A DNA stretch of 44,322 bases from Nitrosotalea sp. (GCA_028580875.1 JAJSDS010000004.1:1-44322), one strand, 5' to 3'; counted from the stretch's first letter, positions 8,180 to 17,540 are shown. The notes: generated from the letters alone by a model not told the origin. Numbers and translations are program-made.

Positions 8180-10243
8180 ATGGGACACAAGAAACTTGGA
8201 ACCCCATTAATTTGGGAGTGTAAATGTACCTTGAATGATTCTATGTTCAGCAAGAAAACCTCATTTTTTGTCCTAACTGTGCTTGTTTCTGTACTGTGCT
8301 GGTCACTTGGCTCATCACATGATGTGTATGGCCTGTCAAAAACCGGGTTGATTGTTCCACTTTACAGCTATCCTGGAAGTTATTGGGATGCCCTTGTAAA
8401 AGAAAAAACAAGTCATCCATCGGTTCCAATTGTTGCAATCATAAACCCTGATAGCGGCCCCGGGACAAAGGATACAAACTATCTATACGGCGTGCAAAAA
8501 CTCCAGTCTTCTGGAATCAAGGTGATTGGATATATCTATACTGCAAATATTGGATATGGTGCCATTACAAGCTATATTGATGATTACAAAAATTGGTACC
8601 ATGTAGACGGTATATTTTTTGATCAAATGTCAAACGTAAAGGGAAACGAGACGTTTTACGCAAGTCTGACAAACTATTCCAAGTCTGTTGGACTAAACTA
8701 TACTGTTGGAAATCCTGGAGTGGATACCTTACCTTCATACATTGGAACTGTAAATAATTTGGTACTCTATGACAATCCGTCACTTCCACCCGTGTCATCG
8801 TTTGAAGGCTGGCACAAAAACTTTACCAAGTCAAATTTTTCCTTTATTGCATATGGTGTAAATGCCACTGATGCAACCTATATCAAAAACATGACAAATC
8901 TTGTGCAATACATGTACATCTCAAACTCTACACTTCCTAATCCGTTCAACTCTCTTCCAGGACACATTGATTCTGTGATGCAAATACTTGATGAGCAAAA
9001 AATCAACACTTCCTTTGTAACTGTGAATGCAACAACTGTTACAGGTAAACCACTAGTTGGACTTTGGACTGTGGTTACATTTGGAAAAAATACTAGTTCT
9101 GGATTCACACCATTTACGTTTGATGCTATTCCTGGAAATAATTATACTGTAACCGTGTCAAACTTTCAGAATTATACCCTAGATCACTGGGATGATGGAA
9201 CAAAAAGTAATACAAGAACAATTGTTCCCACTGGGAATCTTACTCTTACTGCATACTATGGAACAAATCAAACAATATCTGTGAACAAAACTTTGACTGG
9301 AGCACAAAAACCTGTATCGCAGAACTATACCTATCCTGCATCAAAACCAAATGTGCTGTCTAACACTGGTTCTGTCTCTGCCACTGTCTCTTATGCTACT
9401 GGGGATAGGGCATACACCTATGGTGTGTCCCTGAAGATTTACCAAGATGCAAACCAGCTAGTTTACAGAAATATAGATTCCATATCTGACAATCCATTTG
9501 ATATTGATTCTCTACCTCTTGGACACACATACAAAATCGAAGTCTATGCAAATGGTATGTGTGCTGATATTGAATATGTAAGACTTGATCAGACTGGACA
9601 AAATCCGGTTCACAAGAATTTGATTCTTCATCTGTCTCCTCCTGGAGGCATGCGTCCTAACGTGTTTTACAATGATGGTGTAACTCCTATTGACAATTCC
9701 ATTGTATACATAAAAGATCAGAATAACAAGACCTGGGGCATGGACTTTACTGACATTCATGGGCAAACATTGCGTTTCTGGCTAGAGCCTACTATCATGA
9801 ATAATGACCATTATACCGTAGATGTAAAAATTGGTCAACACATGTCATATTCTTACTGGCCAGTATTTCTGTATCCTGGCGTTGGAAGGGAAATAAAGAT
9901 AATCACACCATGGCCGCCAATGGTGGACAGCCTCGTTACGGTAAAAGCATACGATGAGAAATCAAAGCTCTTGTCTGCAAGAAATAGTAGCTTTGCAGTA
10001 GATCTTTTGGATAATAATAACAACCTGATATCTGAATCAAAAATTGATTATCATGGAGAGGCAAATTTCTCAAACCTCAAGGTGGGTGATTATGTACTCC
10101 GGCTAGTGGATCCTGATACTGGACAAAAATGGGGTGAGTCAAAAGTTACAATTGATGGAACAAAGACAAGTTTCTCAATATCTAAAAGTCACACACCTCT
10201 TGGAGTCTCTGCAGGTCCAACTTCTGGAACTAGTACAAGCTAG
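8180..10243 (+). CDS. Secreted Spherulin-4 (GH135-like) protein with repeated beta-domains
   Basis: GLIVPLYSYPGSYWDALVKEKTSHPSVPIVAIINPDSGPG...GIKVIGYIYT...VDGIFFDQM; ATG at 8243 gives a better signal peptide. Confidence 0.85.
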   Translation: MGHKKLGTPLIWECKCTLNDSMFSKKTSFFVLTVLVSVLCWSLGSSHDVYGLSKTGLIVPLYSYPGSYWDALVKEKTSHPSVPIVAIINPDSGPGTKDTNYLYGVQKLQSSGIKVIGYIYTANIGYGAITSYIDDYKNWYHVDGIFFDQMSNVKGNETFYASLTNYSKSVGLNYTVGNPGVDTLPSYIGTVNNLVLYDNPSLPPVSSFEGWHKNFTKSNFSFIAYGVNATDATYIKNMTNLVQYMYISNSTLPNPFNSLPGHIDSVMQILDEQKINTSFVTVNATTVTGKPLVGLWTVVTFGKNTSSGFTPFTFDAIPGNNYTVTVSNFQNYTLDHWDDGTKSNTRTIVPTGNLTLTAYYGTNQTISVNKTLTGAQKPVSQNYTYPASKPNVLSNTGSVSATVSYATGDRAYTYGVSLKIYQDANQLVYRNIDSISDNPFDIDSLPLGHTYKIEVYANGMCADIEYVRLDQTGQNPVHKNLILHLSPPGGMRPNVFYNDGVTPIDNSIVYIKDQNNKTWGMDFTDIHGQTLRFWLEPTIMNNDHYTVDVKIGQHMSYSYWPVFLYPGVGREIKIITPWPPMVDSLVTVKAYDEKSKLLSARNSSFAVDLLDNNNNLISESKIDYHGEANFSNLKVGDYVLRLVDPDTGQKWGESKVTIDGTKTSFSISKSHTPLGVSAGPTSGTSTS

Positions 10244-10316
10244 GCAAATGTTTTCAAACGTAATATGTACAGAATTTTAATTTCTGGTGATGTACATGAT
10301 TTACTTAGTTGGGAAA

Positions 10317-11408
10317 CTATTTTTTTATTGGCAGGCTGAATGAAAAAATGGCACCAGTTCCATCTGGACTGTTTTCAGCACCAATCTCTCCATCATGAGA
10401 TTCTATGATGTTTTTGCAAATGTATAGCCCCAATCCTGTTCCTCTGTCAGACTTTGTGACAAATTTTGTAAATAGCAACGGCATTATCTGATGATCTATG
10501 CCTGGACCATTGTCTTTTATATCTATTATGACATTTGTGCCCTTGACTCGTGATGACACTTCTATTGTGCCGGCTTTTGTAAACTTGATTGCATTGTGCA
10601 CTAAATTGGATACCACTTGGGCAATTCTGTCGCGATCTGCTTCTACCTCGATTGGCTGACTGTTTTTTTTGATGCTGATGTTTACACCTTTGTTTTCTAT
10701 GTGCGCTTCCTCATCTTTTACAACATTTTCGATGAGTGAATTGATGTCAAACACTTCTTTTTTTAGGGTAAGTGACTTGCTTTCTATTCTTGTCACACTT
10801 AGAATGTTGTCAGTGAGGCGGTGCAGTCTTTTTGCGTTTCGTACAATTATTTTGATTTCATCATTGTCACTACCAAGTTTCTCTGTGAGTAGTTCGACAT
10901 TTACCAATATTGGCATGATTGGTGTACGAAGCTCATGTGCTGCAATGTTGATAAACTCTGTTTGCATAACTAGCTGTTTTTGAACTGATTTGAAAAACTC
11001 TGAAGTAATGATCTTTCTTGCCTCTGACTTGGCAGTACTTGATATTATAGGATCGCGAATTGCTTTTTTGAGCATCTCATCTTCCATTTCAGTGTCACGA
11101 AGAATCTGGATGAATTTTTCCAGCGCTTCAAGCCCCCTATTTACACGGATGTTTGCTTCCCTGAATACTGCCTCTTGATTTAGCCTGTCTTTTATCAACT
11201 CGTGCTTTTTGACTATGGACAATGTTGTATCGTTTAGCTTTTGTCTTACCTGCTCTATTTTTTCGGCTCTCTTTTGTATGAGTTCTTCACGCGCAGTAAA
11301 TGCATCCATCTTTACCTTTTCTACTTGTTCTTTTATGTGACTCTGGATTTTTTTTACCTGAAGTGCATGCATTATAGCTCTGTCGTTTTCATCATAAGGA
11401 CTGCTCAT
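10317..11408 (-). CDS. Soluble sensor histidine kinase, coiled-coil N-terminus, last gene of gvp cluster
   Basis: H-box AAHELRTPIMPIL, N-box HNAIKFT, G-boxes DNGPGI / GTGLGLYICKNII; start overlaps stop of 11405..11629 ORF. Confidence 0.9.
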   Translation of the reverse strand: MSSPYDENDRAIMHALQVKKIQSHIKEQVEKVKMDAFTAREELIQKRAEKIEQVRQKLNDTTLSIVKKHELIKDRLNQEAVFREANIRVNRGLEALEKFIQILRDTEMEDEMLKKAIRDPIISSTAKSEARKIITSEFFKSVQKQLVMQTEFINIAAHELRTPIMPILVNVELLTEKLGSDNDEIKIIVRNAKRLHRLTDNILSVTRIESKSLTLKKEVFDINSLIENVVKDEEAHIENKGVNISIKKNSQPIEVEADRDRIAQVVSNLVHNAIKFTKAGTIEVSSRVKGTNVIIDIKDNGPGIDHQIMPLLFTKFVTKSDRGTGLGLYICKNIIESHDGEIGAENSPDGTGAIFSFSLPIKK

Positions 11409-11629
11409 GTCTTGTTAGCTCCATTGCGCAAATCTTTTAGAATTTCTTCCTCGCCTGCCGCATATGCCTTCTCGTCGATGATCCCTTTTTCATAATCAGT
11501 TCGCAGCCTTATCAATCTCGTCTTTATCCATCTTGAGCGCTCTGCCTTGTCTGCTTCTAATGCCATGCGGTTACATTCGTTCAAAATTGCACCAAACGTC
11601 AATTTCATTATCAAAAACGTTATCAACAT
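11405..11629 (-). CDS. gvpG: GvpG-like gas vesicle protein
   Basis: C-terminal ...IRLRTDYEKGIIDEKAYAAGEEEILKDLRN resembles GvpG; located between gvpF/L and the kinase; ATG at 11608 alternative. Confidence 0.55.
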   Translation of the reverse strand: MLITFLIMKLTFGAILNECNRMALEADKAERSRWIKTRLIRLRTDYEKGIIDEKAYAAGEEEILKDLRNGANKT

Positions 11630-11639
11630 GCCATATGCC

Positions 11640-12380
11640 TCAACAAAATGAGTATGGTGCCCATGGTCCGCTCTGGTGAATTACTAGTCCGTGTTTTTTG
11701 TATCGGGTCTTGATTTTTTCTATGCTTTGATTGAATTTTGTTATGTTGTTTTTATCTACAAGGTATGCTGTATTGAGGACAATCTCCTGCAGGTCTGATT
11801 TTAGAATTGCACTCTCATGAACAATATCTGCAATCTCGCTGTGAATCTGACTTGTTATTTCATTTATTTTCTGAAGTGTTTCATTTTTAATTGACTCATC
11901 CATTCTCATTTTTATAAAATATGACTCACCCTTGCCAGACTTGGAAATTTCTTTTTTCATTTTCTTGACATCCTTTGAATTCTCAATTATTGTACTCTTG
12001 ATCTTCTCCATGCCTTCTTTTTCTATAATTACCTTGATTCCAAACTCTTCTTTTCCATGCAACTTGTTCATCTTTGATCTAAAATCATTATACGATTTGA
12101 CTAGGAGCTGCTTTACACCCTCATCTGTCTTGAACATTATGCCAAATCTTACTGGGAGTGTAGTACCAATGCTTCTAGAATTTTCTACAACCTTTTGGTG
12201 TGTTATAATGCTGTCAACGTCTGGCTGCATTTCCTTGAATGTAATCTTGCTTACAACTGCGCTAATATCTCTATGGAATATGGTGTACACTTCGTTGTTC
12301 TCAAGGCCAATTTTTCCAAAATTCTGACTTTTTCCGCCTCCGTCCATTATGCAATAAACATACTTGCCTACAGTCTTCAT
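11640..12380 (-). CDS. gvpF: Gas vesicle protein GvpF/GvpL
   Basis: GKYVYCIMDG...TIFHRDISAVVSKI...HQKVVE.....TTLPVRFGIMFKT...NAAYLVDK...W.PYSF. Confidence 0.85.
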   Translation of the reverse strand: MKTVGKYVYCIMDGGGKSQNFGKIGLENNEVYTIFHRDISAVVSKITFKEMQPDVDSIITHQKVVENSRSIGTTLPVRFGIMFKTDEGVKQLLVKSYNDFRSKMNKLHGKEEFGIKVIIEKEGMEKIKSTIIENSKDVKKMKKEISKSGKGESYFIKMRMDESIKNETLQKINEITSQIHSEIADIVHESAILKSDLQEIVLNTAYLVDKNNITKFNQSIEKIKTRYKKHGLVIHQSGPWAPYSFC

Positions 12381-12859
12381 TTTGAAATGTTTCTCCTCTT
12401 GGTTGCCTTGACGCCATGTACTGCAGACAAGACTCCAAGAAGGTCAAGTATGACCAAGTCAATGTCTGCAACAGAAATTTTTACCTGGCCTCCAAGCAAA
12501 ACTCCTTTGTTTAACAGGTGGTCAACTACATCTACAAGTGTTGCACTTGATGATGTTCCTGTTAACTTGTTATGTGTCTGGTTTAGTCTAATGTCAAACT
12601 CTTGGGGTGCGAATCCAAACTGCTCTGATATGTCAGTTATTGTCTGCTTTATCTGCATGAAAGCAAGTCCAAGTCTTTCTACCTCTTCTCTGGTAAGTGT
12701 ACCTGATGAGATTCTTCTCTGTGCTTGTCTTTCTAAAACTTGCCTGAGCAATTCAATTACAACTAGTACAAGCTTTGCAAGTCCCTTCTGCAGGTTCTTG
12801 CCGTCTAGATTTATCTGCTGAACAGTTACCTTTTTTGATCTGCTGATCTTTTGTTTCAT
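12377..12859 (-). CDS. gvpK: GvpK fused to a C-terminal GvpA/J/S-like domain
   Basis: GvpK part INLDGKNLQKGLAKLVLVVIELLRQVLERQAQRRI..G.LT.EEVERLGLAFMQIKQTI; then LVDVVDHLLNKGVLLGGQVKISVADIDLVILDLLGVLSAV. Start taken at internal ATG 12859 after gvpJ stop. Confidence 0.85.
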   Translation of the reverse strand: MKQKISRSKKVTVQQINLDGKNLQKGLAKLVLVVIELLRQVLERQAQRRISSGTLTREEVERLGLAFMQIKQTITDISEQFGFAPQEFDIRLNQTHNKLTGTSSSATLVDVVDHLLNKGVLLGGQVKISVADIDLVILDLLGVLSAVHGVKATKRRNISK

Positions 12860-12867
12860 TATAATGC

Positions 12868-13134
12868 CTACCTCTTGACGCTTTTTTGCGGCGTAATCTT
12901 TTGAGGTATGCGTTTTTGTTCTTTCTCCCATTTCTCCCATGGCAGCTTTATGCCGTATCGTTTTGCTGTCTCAAGGGATGCTATTACTAGATTTATCTTC
13001 AAGGAAAGCAAATCTACACCGACAATTGAAATTGTAATGTCACCTGTGATTACTACACCTTTGTCCAAAATTCTGTCTACCAGGTCTACTATGGTAAGCT
13101 GTCCTGGTGTGAACTGGCGCTGACTAAGCGACAT
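12868..13134 (-). CDS. gvpJ: Gas vesicle GvpJ-like protein
   Basis: TIVDLVDRILDKGVVITGDITISIVGVDLLSLKINLVIASLETAKRYG; internal ATG 13134 preferred. Confidence 0.8.
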   Translation of the reverse strand: MSLSQRQFTPGQLTIVDLVDRILDKGVVITGDITISIVGVDLLSLKINLVIASLETAKRYGIKLPWEKWEKEQKRIPQKITPQKSVKR

Positions 13135-13375
13135 CCTCGTGTACGCCTTCTCTTCTAATCTTGCAATAACCGCATATTCCACTATCTTTGAACCAGTGAC
13201 GCGGACAGAATCCATCGATGTATTGCTCTGTGATGGTTTTTGCCAGGTGTGCCATGATTATGTCCAACGGTGTGCCCCTGTGACACTCTGGACATCTCAT
13301 AAAGACCCAGCCTCCGCTCATTGCTTTCTTAAGATCTACATCATCAAATTTACCGCATACTAGACATACTGCCAA
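13124..13375 (-). CDS. Zinc-ribbon protein embedded in gvp cluster
   Basis: CLVCG...MRCPECH...CPRHW...CGYCK; start ATG; overlaps gvpJ start. Confidence 0.75.
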   Translation of the reverse strand: MAVCLVCGKFDDVDLKKAMSGGWVFMRCPECHRGTPLDIIMAHLAKTITEQYIDGFCPRHWFKDSGICGYCKIRREGVHEDVA

Positions 13376-13390
13376 TTTAGATCAGTTCTC

Positions 13391-13612
13391 TTATTTTTGA
13401 GGCAATCCAGGTGGTGCAGCAAGTCCCAGTGCAGATGCATATCTTAGGAATGTATCAATACCTGATACTACTATTCTTGCCCTTATAACCAGAATCTCTA
13501 TGCCTACTAGTGAAACTGAAAGGTTTGCATCAATAACCAGGCCTTTGTCTAAGACACGATCAACTAGATCATAGATGTTTAGCATTGGTCTGTACATTTG
13601 TTGTTGTGACAT
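13391..13612 (-). CDS. gvpA: Gas vesicle structural protein GvpA
   Basis: NIYDLVDRVLDKGLVIDANLSVSLVGIEILVIRARIVVSGIDTFLRYASALGL. Confidence 0.9.
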   Translation of the reverse strand: MSQQQMYRPMLNIYDLVDRVLDKGLVIDANLSVSLVGIEILVIRARIVVSGIDTFLRYASALGLAAPPGLPQK

Positions 13613-13639
13613 ACTCTAGACTACTGTACTGTTGAATTC

Positions 13640-13671
13640 TTATATATAAAATAGTATGATACATTGTTCTA
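13640..13671 (-). promoter_or_regulatory. gvpA promoter: TATA box (TTTTATATATAA) plus upstream TAGAACAATG element
   Basis: Plus-strand ttatatataaaa 13640-13651 and cattgttcta ending 13671. Confidence 0.55.
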
Positions 13672-13781
13672 TTTTACAAACGTATTTTCCTAAATGATGA
13701 TTTTTACAAGAAAACAAATCTTGTTTTATGGCAAAATGTTAGTTATCGTTATTTAAAATACCAAAATAACTATTCATGTGA

Positions 13782-14576
13782 TTGAAAAAAGTTTTTGCTG
13801 CAGTATTTATTGTATCTATCTTGTCCCTTGTCTTGCTTTTTTCTATATTGGCTCAGGGAAATAATATGCATGAAAATGCCATGGCAAACATGACAGAAAA
13901 CCAGACTGTAAAGATGATTGTTGTTCCATATTTTGATCCTTATGATTCTCAATGGAACAAGATCTATGAAGCAGCTGATAAGTATCCTGATACAATAAAG
14001 TATGTGATAATCAATCCGTGTAGTGGTCCGTGTGGTGACTCGTTATCAGAAGACTGGCAGAGAATAATTTCAAATCTAAAACACCGGGGAATCAAGACAC
14101 TAGGGTATGTCTTCAATACTTCAGAGAGTATTGCAAACATTGACTATTACATGAAGTCTCCAGTGCCTACTGATGGAATATTTTTTGATAATGAAAGCAG
14201 TACTGACAACCTGAAGAACTTTAAGCAATTCTCAGATCATGTGCACAGTATGGGCGGTATTGTCTACATAAATCCTGGATACAACTTTCCACAAGTTGAT
14301 AGATACATAACAAGCGGCAGTACTGATATTGCAAATATCCATGAAATCGAATCTGACAAGTCACCACATATTTTAATAAACGAAGAACTTCCTCCTGCAA
14401 AATTAAGTGTCATACTTGGAAATGTCACATCACATGATGAGATGGTGTCAAAATTAACAGAGGTGGCGTCAAAAGGAATCGGGACTGTATATGTTTATGG
14501 TGATTCCTACAGCACTTTACCGCCATTTTTTGCAGACGAAGTAAAACAGGCCTCCATTACTCCAATAAAACAATGA
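13782..14576 (+). CDS. Secreted short Spherulin-4 (GH135-like) protein
   Basis: Signal peptide; MIVVPYFDPYDSQWNKIYEAADKYPDTIKYVIINPCSGPC...GIKTLGYVFNT...TDGIFFDNES; TTG start. Confidence 0.75.
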   Translation: MKKVFAAVFIVSILSLVLLFSILAQGNNMHENAMANMTENQTVKMIVVPYFDPYDSQWNKIYEAADKYPDTIKYVIINPCSGPCGDSLSEDWQRIISNLKHRGIKTLGYVFNTSESIANIDYYMKSPVPTDGIFFDNESSTDNLKNFKQFSDHVHSMGGIVYINPGYNFPQVDRYITSGSTDIANIHEIESDKSPHILINEELPPAKLSVILGNVTSHDEMVSKLTEVASKGIGTVYVYGDSYSTLPPFFADEVKQASITPIKQ

Positions 14577-14591
14577 TTCGTATGCCCTGAA

Positions 14592-14957
14592 TTATTTTTC
14601 CAGTTCAGAATTTATGTGAGTCACTAGATCATTGATAGTAATTGGTTTTCTGATGAAGCATTTGACTTCAAGATTTGGAAACATCTTTCTGAATTCATCA
14701 TAATAAACTTCAAAGGCTGTGAAAAAACAGATTCTGACGTCATTGCTCTTCTTTTTTACTTCGCGATACAGCTCAAAGCCGTTCATCTTTGGCATCCTGA
14801 TGTCAATCAGGAGTAAATCGTAGGTGTTTGGTTTGAAGTTTGACAATGCATCTGTTGGGTCATTGTATACGTCGACATCAAACCCCTTTCTTTGCAATCC
14901 ATTTTTTATAGATGCTGTAATATCTGGTTCATCATCCACGACTAAAATTTTCTTCAT
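14592..14957 (-). CDS. Receiver-only response regulator
   Basis: KILVVDDEPDI...DLLLIDIRMPKMNGFEL...CFFTAF...FIRKPI. Confidence 0.9.
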   Translation of the reverse strand: MKKILVVDDEPDITASIKNGLQRKGFDVDVYNDPTDALSNFKPNTYDLLLIDIRMPKMNGFELYREVKKKSNDVRICFFTAFEVYYDEFRKMFPNLEVKCFIRKPITINDLVTHINSELEK

Positions 14958-14961
14958 TATC

Positions 14962-15762
14962 TTACACCTTTATTCTTGAATTTAAAAATTTAGTAGAATA
15001 TAGATTGTAATGCGTCTGGTGTGATGGAATGATAAAACTGAACGTTGCTCCATTTTTGCACTTGTTATTTTTTGCCCAGATCCTCCCACCATGAGCCTCT
15101 ATGATATTTTTGCAAATGTATAGCCCTAATCCTGTGCCACTGCACGATGATGTGGTAAATTTATTAAATAAATCCAGTTTTATTTTGTCGTCTATTCCGG
15201 ATCCTGTGTCAGTCATTGTTACCTGTACATAATTTTCATCTTGCTCTAATTTGATTGATATCTTACCGTGTGATGTACACTTGACTGCGTTATCTAATAG
15301 ATTCAAAATGATTTGAGTGATCTTTTGTGCGTCTGCATTGACAAAAACTTGCTTTAGCGGCTGGACTGTAATCTTGATCTTTGATTCATTGTATTTGTTC
15401 ATCCTCTCAAAGTCTTTGACCAAAGTTACAACTAGTGCAGCGATATCGAATTGTTCTTTTTTTAGTTTCATCATGTGTGAATCAATTTTGGCAAAATCTG
15501 TAAGGTTGTCTGAGAGCATCTTGAGTCGTTGTGCGTTTCTCAATATTGCCTTGATGTATTCTTCTCTTGATTTATCATGCTTGTTTTGCAAAAGCTCAGA
15601 GTATGTCAATATTGCTTGTATCGAAGTCTTCATTTCGTGGCCTGCCATGCTTGTAAACTCTGTTTGGGTCTGCACTGTGAAATATTTTTCAAGTTCTTCA
15701 CGTTGCATGTCTTGATTTTTTTGTCCAATGTTGTGATCTGTGTTATATTTTTCCACTTGCAA
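14962..15762 (-). CDS. Soluble histidine kinase
   Basis: AGHEMKTSIQAIL H-box, NLLDNAVKCT N-box, GTGLGLYICKNIIEAHGG. Confidence 0.9.
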   Translation of the reverse strand: MQVEKYNTDHNIGQKNQDMQREELEKYFTVQTQTEFTSMAGHEMKTSIQAILTYSELLQNKHDKSREEYIKAILRNAQRLKMLSDNLTDFAKIDSHMMKLKKEQFDIAALVVTLVKDFERMNKYNESKIKITVQPLKQVFVNADAQKITQIILNLLDNAVKCTSHGKISIKLEQDENYVQVTMTDTGSGIDDKIKLDLFNKFTTSSCSGTGLGLYICKNIIEAHGGRIWAKNNKCKNGATFSFIIPSHQTHYNLYSTKFLNSRIKV

Positions 15763-15855
15763 GTAAGGTTGATTCTTCTATAGTTGATTTAAGGAGTATG
15801 GAAGATTCTTCTATTTTTTCCAGTGTATAAAATCGGGCAAAATGTTCCGTATCTG

Positions 15856-17304
15856 TTACACTATGGGTTCTATTGAGATTTCATTATGTGTTGTATAGTT
15901 TCTTGAAACAATTGCATAAAGATGTGACCATGGCATCTCTGATTGCAAAAACAAGGAACCATTTATTTCAAGTATCTTCAAATGTATGTCTGAAATTTCG
16001 GACAGGTATTCTAACAAGTCATCTTTTGACTGTCGGAGAACAAATATTGACAGTGTGGAATTTGCTTTTATAAAAGAAACAAGACTCTCAATTCCATGTC
16101 TTCCATTTTCTACATTTGATAGCCCCTGTGCCATGTCAGAGCCTATTATGCTCAACAATCCTTTCTTATGTCTAGTTTTGAGCCTGTTTACTGTATTCTG
16201 AAAGTGTTGTAGTTTTTTCTTATTTTCATTGTATTTGGGACTGGTCAGGTATTCTGCAATTCTTGCCTTGTTTTTGTTTGATAGTATCTCAATTGAGCCC
16301 TTTGATTTTAGCCCTGGCTGTGGCTTTAGAAATTGGTTTATGTGCTCTGACTCGACTCCTTCAAATGGCTGGAACAGGACTGGATTGCCTCGGTGCATGA
16401 ATCCTGCAATTATCTTATTGAGAAATGCCATTGCAACCCTGGTGTTTACATGTGTATCAAGTTCTAGCGTGATTATCCCGTTAGTTGGAAATCCTCCCCC
16501 ACACAACTTGTCTAATTCTTCATATCCTGATGGAATGTGGGAATTATCTGGACTCGTATTTTGATCTATTGATCTGGCATGCTCTTTTGAAATTGCAATA
16601 TTTGTAAAGTTTTTTGGATCATAATGCTCATAGCTTCGAAATATTCCATCATTTAACGAGAAAATGCATGATGGCGAGTTTATTCTGGATCCGCGCAATT
16701 TTGACAAAAATATTTCCCTTACTTTTCTATTGTTGTGGTATGTTTGTTTTAATTCTATTACGCCGTCTGCAAGAAAATCAAATGTAGTGTCTTCTGGAGA
16801 TTCGGTAACAAAAATTATTTTTGCACCAGCTCTCTCCCTCCATGTTTGCAAAACCCTTGCGTTATTCATCAATGCTTCTTTATCCATGAAAAATCCTATT
16901 GCGTCCCATGTGTCAATAATAATTGTTGGTGCCTTGACATCCATTAACTCATTTGTAATACGCTCAAAAAGAGAACCAGGTTCATCAAGTCTTGCATCAA
17001 CAAAGACAAGAGAACCATCTCCGCTTTCTGCAATCTCTGTTAGTTTTGTTTTCCTTGAACCGCCAAATGATTCTTCAAGCCATGGATAGTACAAGAAGAG
17101 TTGATCAGGAGATATCCTGGTAGAGATGTACAGGCAGTTTGCCTTTATCTGCATTTCATTTAAGATTGTAAGTGCCAGAGTAGTCTTGCCTGTTCCAGCA
17201 TATCCCTTTATTATTAATGAATATGTGTCCTGCCTGAGAAAATTTACCAGATCAGCAGGTATATTTCCGTTTGTGAAATTTTGATTATTTGCTAAATTCC
17301 GCAT
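15856..17304 (-). CDS. GvpD-like / KaiC-RAD55-type P-loop ATPase
   Basis: DTYSLIIKGYAGTGKTTLALTIL Walker A; DARLDEPGSLFERITNELMDVKAPTIIIDTWDAIGFFMDKEALMNNARVLQTWRERAGAKIIFVTE resembles GvpD family P-loop region. Confidence 0.65.
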   Translation of the reverse strand: MRNLANNQNFTNGNIPADLVNFLRQDTYSLIIKGYAGTGKTTLALTILNEMQIKANCLYISTRISPDQLFLYYPWLEESFGGSRKTKLTEIAESGDGSLVFVDARLDEPGSLFERITNELMDVKAPTIIIDTWDAIGFFMDKEALMNNARVLQTWRERAGAKIIFVTESPEDTTFDFLADGVIELKQTYHNNRKVREIFLSKLRGSRINSPSCIFSLNDGIFRSYEHYDPKNFTNIAISKEHARSIDQNTSPDNSHIPSGYEELDKLCGGGFPTNGIITLELDTHVNTRVAMAFLNKIIAGFMHRGNPVLFQPFEGVESEHINQFLKPQPGLKSKGSIEILSNKNKARIAEYLTSPKYNENKKKLQHFQNTVNRLKTRHKKGLLSIIGSDMAQGLSNVENGRHGIESLVSFIKANSTLSIFVLRQSKDDLLEYLSEISDIHLKILEINGSLFLQSEMPWSHLYAIVSRNYTTHNEISIEPIV

Positions 17305-17384
17305 TTATTGATATTTGACTTGGCTGATATATGATAATATCGGCCAAGCTGAATTATGTGAGACAAAATGTCTGAAATTACAGA

Positions 17385-17540
17385 TTAGTTCTGGCAGAGA
17401 ATCTGTTGTTTCTTTTCTGATATATTCCAGCAGGCACTGTGATACCACTTGCTGCCATTGATTATGTCACCTGTGTCAAAATGTATTGCCTTTTTACATT
17501 CTGTACATGTTGGAGTGTGAAAATTGACATGCTCTGCCAT
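17385..17540 (-). CDS. 51-aa putative zinc-binding microprotein
   Basis: Below ORF-track cutoff: MAEHVNFHTPTCTECKKAIHFDTGDIINGSKWYHSACWNISEKKQQILCQN*. Confidence 0.55.
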   Translation of the reverse strand: MAEHVNFHTPTCTECKKAIHFDTGDIINGSKWYHSACWNISEKKQQILCQN

